From: Candidatus Methanomassiliicoccus intestinalis Issoire-Mx1
GTDB taxonomy: Archaea; Thermoplasmatota; Thermoplasmata; Methanomassiliicoccales; Methanomassiliicoccaceae
Direction of reading: 5' to 3'
Assembly (NCBI RefSeq): GCF_000404225.1
Contig: NC_021353.1
Location: forward strand, 62,001-126,000
Length of the DNA stretch: 64,000 nucleotides
The notes beneath the pieces were generated by a model that saw nothing but the letters and a program-made list of their open reading frames with translations, had not been told where the DNA came from and did not search any database. Numbering within the stretch: the first letter of the stretch is position 1; the number at the start of each line of letters is the position of its first letter. Below are positions 62,697-64,000 of the stretch, one piece after another. A program made the position numbers and the translations under genes.

Positions 62697-64000
62697 ATGA
62701 TGAGAATCGAGTCGCCCCTGATGTTAAATCTGCATCGTGAACGCCAGGCTGCCAGCTTATCTGAAGACTCAGATACAGACATAGCAGTCATAGGCGGAGG
62801 CATCTCTGGGATGAGCGCGGCTTACTCTCTTTTGACACAGACGGATCGTCATGTCATAATTTTAGAAAGAAATCTACTTTCCAGCGGAGCTTCTGGGCAT
62901 AATGCAGGACAGGCTGTTGCGGCATTTGAAGTCCCCTATCCAAAACTTATCCGTACATACGGAAAAGAGCTGACTGATAATACTTACGCTGCTGTAAACA
63001 ATGCCGTTTCATCATTAAAATCAATGGCTGAATATGCATCTTCAGAGATTGCTGACGTAGAAGCTCTAGCCTTATTTTCAAACTTGGAGTCAGCGAAAGA
63101 AAGAATGAAGAATCCTGGATCTACCTGTTTGTACGTACCATCTGATTCTAATGAACCGGATGCTGTAAAACTTGACGATTTCAACGGACAGACATGGTCT
63201 TCAGGTTATGCTGCTGCAACAGGATATCATTCAGGAATAGTGAACTGCCCTTGTTTAATCGAGAATTTGGCAAACCGCCTTCTTGAAGATTATCCAGATC
63301 AATTTGAAGTTTATGAACATTCACCAGCGGATAAGATATCCTTGGAAAATGATGCTGCTCGAATAGTCTGCAACGGACATATTGTAAACTCTAGTTCAGT
63401 GGTTATGTGCACCAATGGATACGGTGGATTTTCTTTAGAATCTGGCTCTCCAATATCCTTGGATAATAAGATACAGCCTGTTGCAGGATATATGATAGGA
63501 AGATTGACCTCTCCAGCTCCTGCAGGAATAAGGTCGTACGTTCCCTCTAATCCTTCTGAACCTTATTATTATGTCACAAAAAACTTCGTAAATTCTCAAT
63601 ATGTGACATGCGCCGGTGGACTCGACACCAAGCTGACCAGCTGGAAAGATATAGAAACATGGACTCAGGATGATGAAAGAAAATGCTCCATGATTGAAGC
63701 ATTTTTACTTCAAAAACTCTCGGGATTCAGCGGTCCGAGGAATTATCAGTGGAAAGGACTGATGGGCTATACAGATACGGGAGTTAGACTCGCTGGAAAG
63801 GATCCCAATTTAGACTCACTTTACTACAGTCTAGGATGCAACGGCATAGGAATTCTCCAGGCTGTTCTGTCTGCAGATGTGATCTGCAAACAGATTGATG
63901 GAAAGGCTTATCCCAGAACGTTTTTTGATCCGTTGGTTCAAAACCAGGATTCTACCGGGTATCCAGATGCAGTCCAGTTATCAATGCCGCCTTTTAGAGA
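62697..64000 (+). CDS. DAO-family FAD-dependent oxidoreductase, 3'-truncated by window edge
   Basis: About 434 residues from ATG 62697 (or 62700) to the window end without a stop. The FAD-binding Rossmann motif is AVIGGGISGMSAA (about 30-42) with the acidic ILE at the end of strand 2. It is followed by SSGASGHNAGQ, typical of glycine oxidase, D-amino-acid oxidase and related enzymes. A TATA-like word (GATTTATACTC) lies only ~5-15 bp before the ATG, so the transcript may be short-leadered or start elsewhere. The substrate is unknown; amino acids or N-methylated amines are typical. Confidence 0.88.
   Translation, partial: MMRIESPLMLNLHRERQAASLSEDSDTDIAVIGGGISGMSAAYSLLTQTDRHVIILERNLLSSGASGHNAGQAVAAFEVPYPKLIRTYGKELTDNTYAAVNNAVSSLKSMAEYASSEIADVEALALFSNLESAKERMKNPGSTCLYVPSDSNEPDAVKLDDFNGQTWSSGYAAATGYHSGIVNCPCLIENLANRLLEDYPDQFEVYEHSPADKISLENDAARIVCNGHIVNSSSVVMCTNGYGGFSLESGSPISLDNKIQPVAGYMIGRLTSPAPAGIRSYVPSNPSEPYYYVTKNFVNSQYVTCAGGLDTKLTSWKDIETWTQDDERKCSMIEAFLLQKLSGFSGPRNYQWKGLMGYTDTGVRLAGKDPNLDSLYYSLGCNGIGILQAVLSADVICKQIDGKAYPRTFFDPLVQNQDSTGYPDAVQLSMPPFR

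Overview
The window looks like a piece of an archaeal chromosome, most probably a gut-associated methylotrophic methanogen of the order Methanomassiliicoccales (Thermoplasmata). The grounds are an HdrD-type heterodisulfide reductase subunit beside a complete six-subunit Ech hydrogenase, many surface proteins with Listeria-Bacteroides (InlB-type) repeats, archaeal small regulators, and very rare use of TAG as a stop codon, which fits a pyrrolysine-using lineage. The assignment is an inference; no rRNA or mcr/mtt gene is present to settle it.

The most striking content is a set of six very large surface-protein genes in three convergent pairs (2.4-9.9 kb, 28.5-35.5 kb, 44.9-53.0 kb). All six start with the same ~281-bp block, which carries the promoter/leader and the first 43 codons including the signal peptide. 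After it they diverge, then end in one of two membrane anchors. Each pair is embedded in long, T- or A-rich, modular repeat tracts. The outer limits carry a palindrome-like site, GCGCAGGGGAA - 16 to 19 nt - TTCCCCTGCGC, found five times (9840, 28478, 35504, 44904, 52969). The left site of the first pair is missing. The spacer between the two genes of pair 2 is inverted relative to pairs 1 and 3, and the flanks are mosaics of exactly repeated modules, so these loci appear to recombine with each other. I read this as a shuffling or inversion system for surface-antigen diversity.

Between pairs 1 and 2 lies accessory DNA. A minus-strand operon of ten tightly overlapping genes (19.9 to 9.95 kb) encodes four anchored surface proteins, a membrane/coiled-coil protein, two small proteins, a P-loop ATPase, an HExxH protein and a small protein, ending in a good terminator. 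A tyrosine recombinase is divergent from it (20.1 kb), followed by an LRR_5 (BspA-like) surface protein, then a zinc-finger / unknown / small-regulator operon (23.6-24.7 kb). This has the make-up of an undescribed integrated element. After it come an MsrA-MsrB fusion, a DUF2178-like membrane protein with an HTH regulator, an RHH protein and tRNA-Val.

Between pairs 2 and 3 are housekeeping genes: tRNA-Phe, a rhomboid protease with zinc ribbon overlapping an MBL-fold hydrolase, a secreted protein, an aldo/keto reductase, an Lhr-like helicase with an N-terminal TPR and its TPR-containing partner, a membrane protein, a NYN nuclease with three LOTUS domains, and a small winged-helix protein next to pair 3.

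To the right of pair 3 are tRNA-Thr, a small conserved-looking protein, hdrD, and the divergent echABCDEF operon (energy-converting [NiFe] hydrogenase coupling ferredoxin, H2 and ion translocation). Then come a beta-class DNA methyltransferase, bacterial-looking fragments plus a RhuM-family gene (probable transfer from Clostridia), and the start of a DAO-family FAD oxidoreductase that runs off the window. Three of the cassette edges lie within about 130-360 bp of a tRNA gene.
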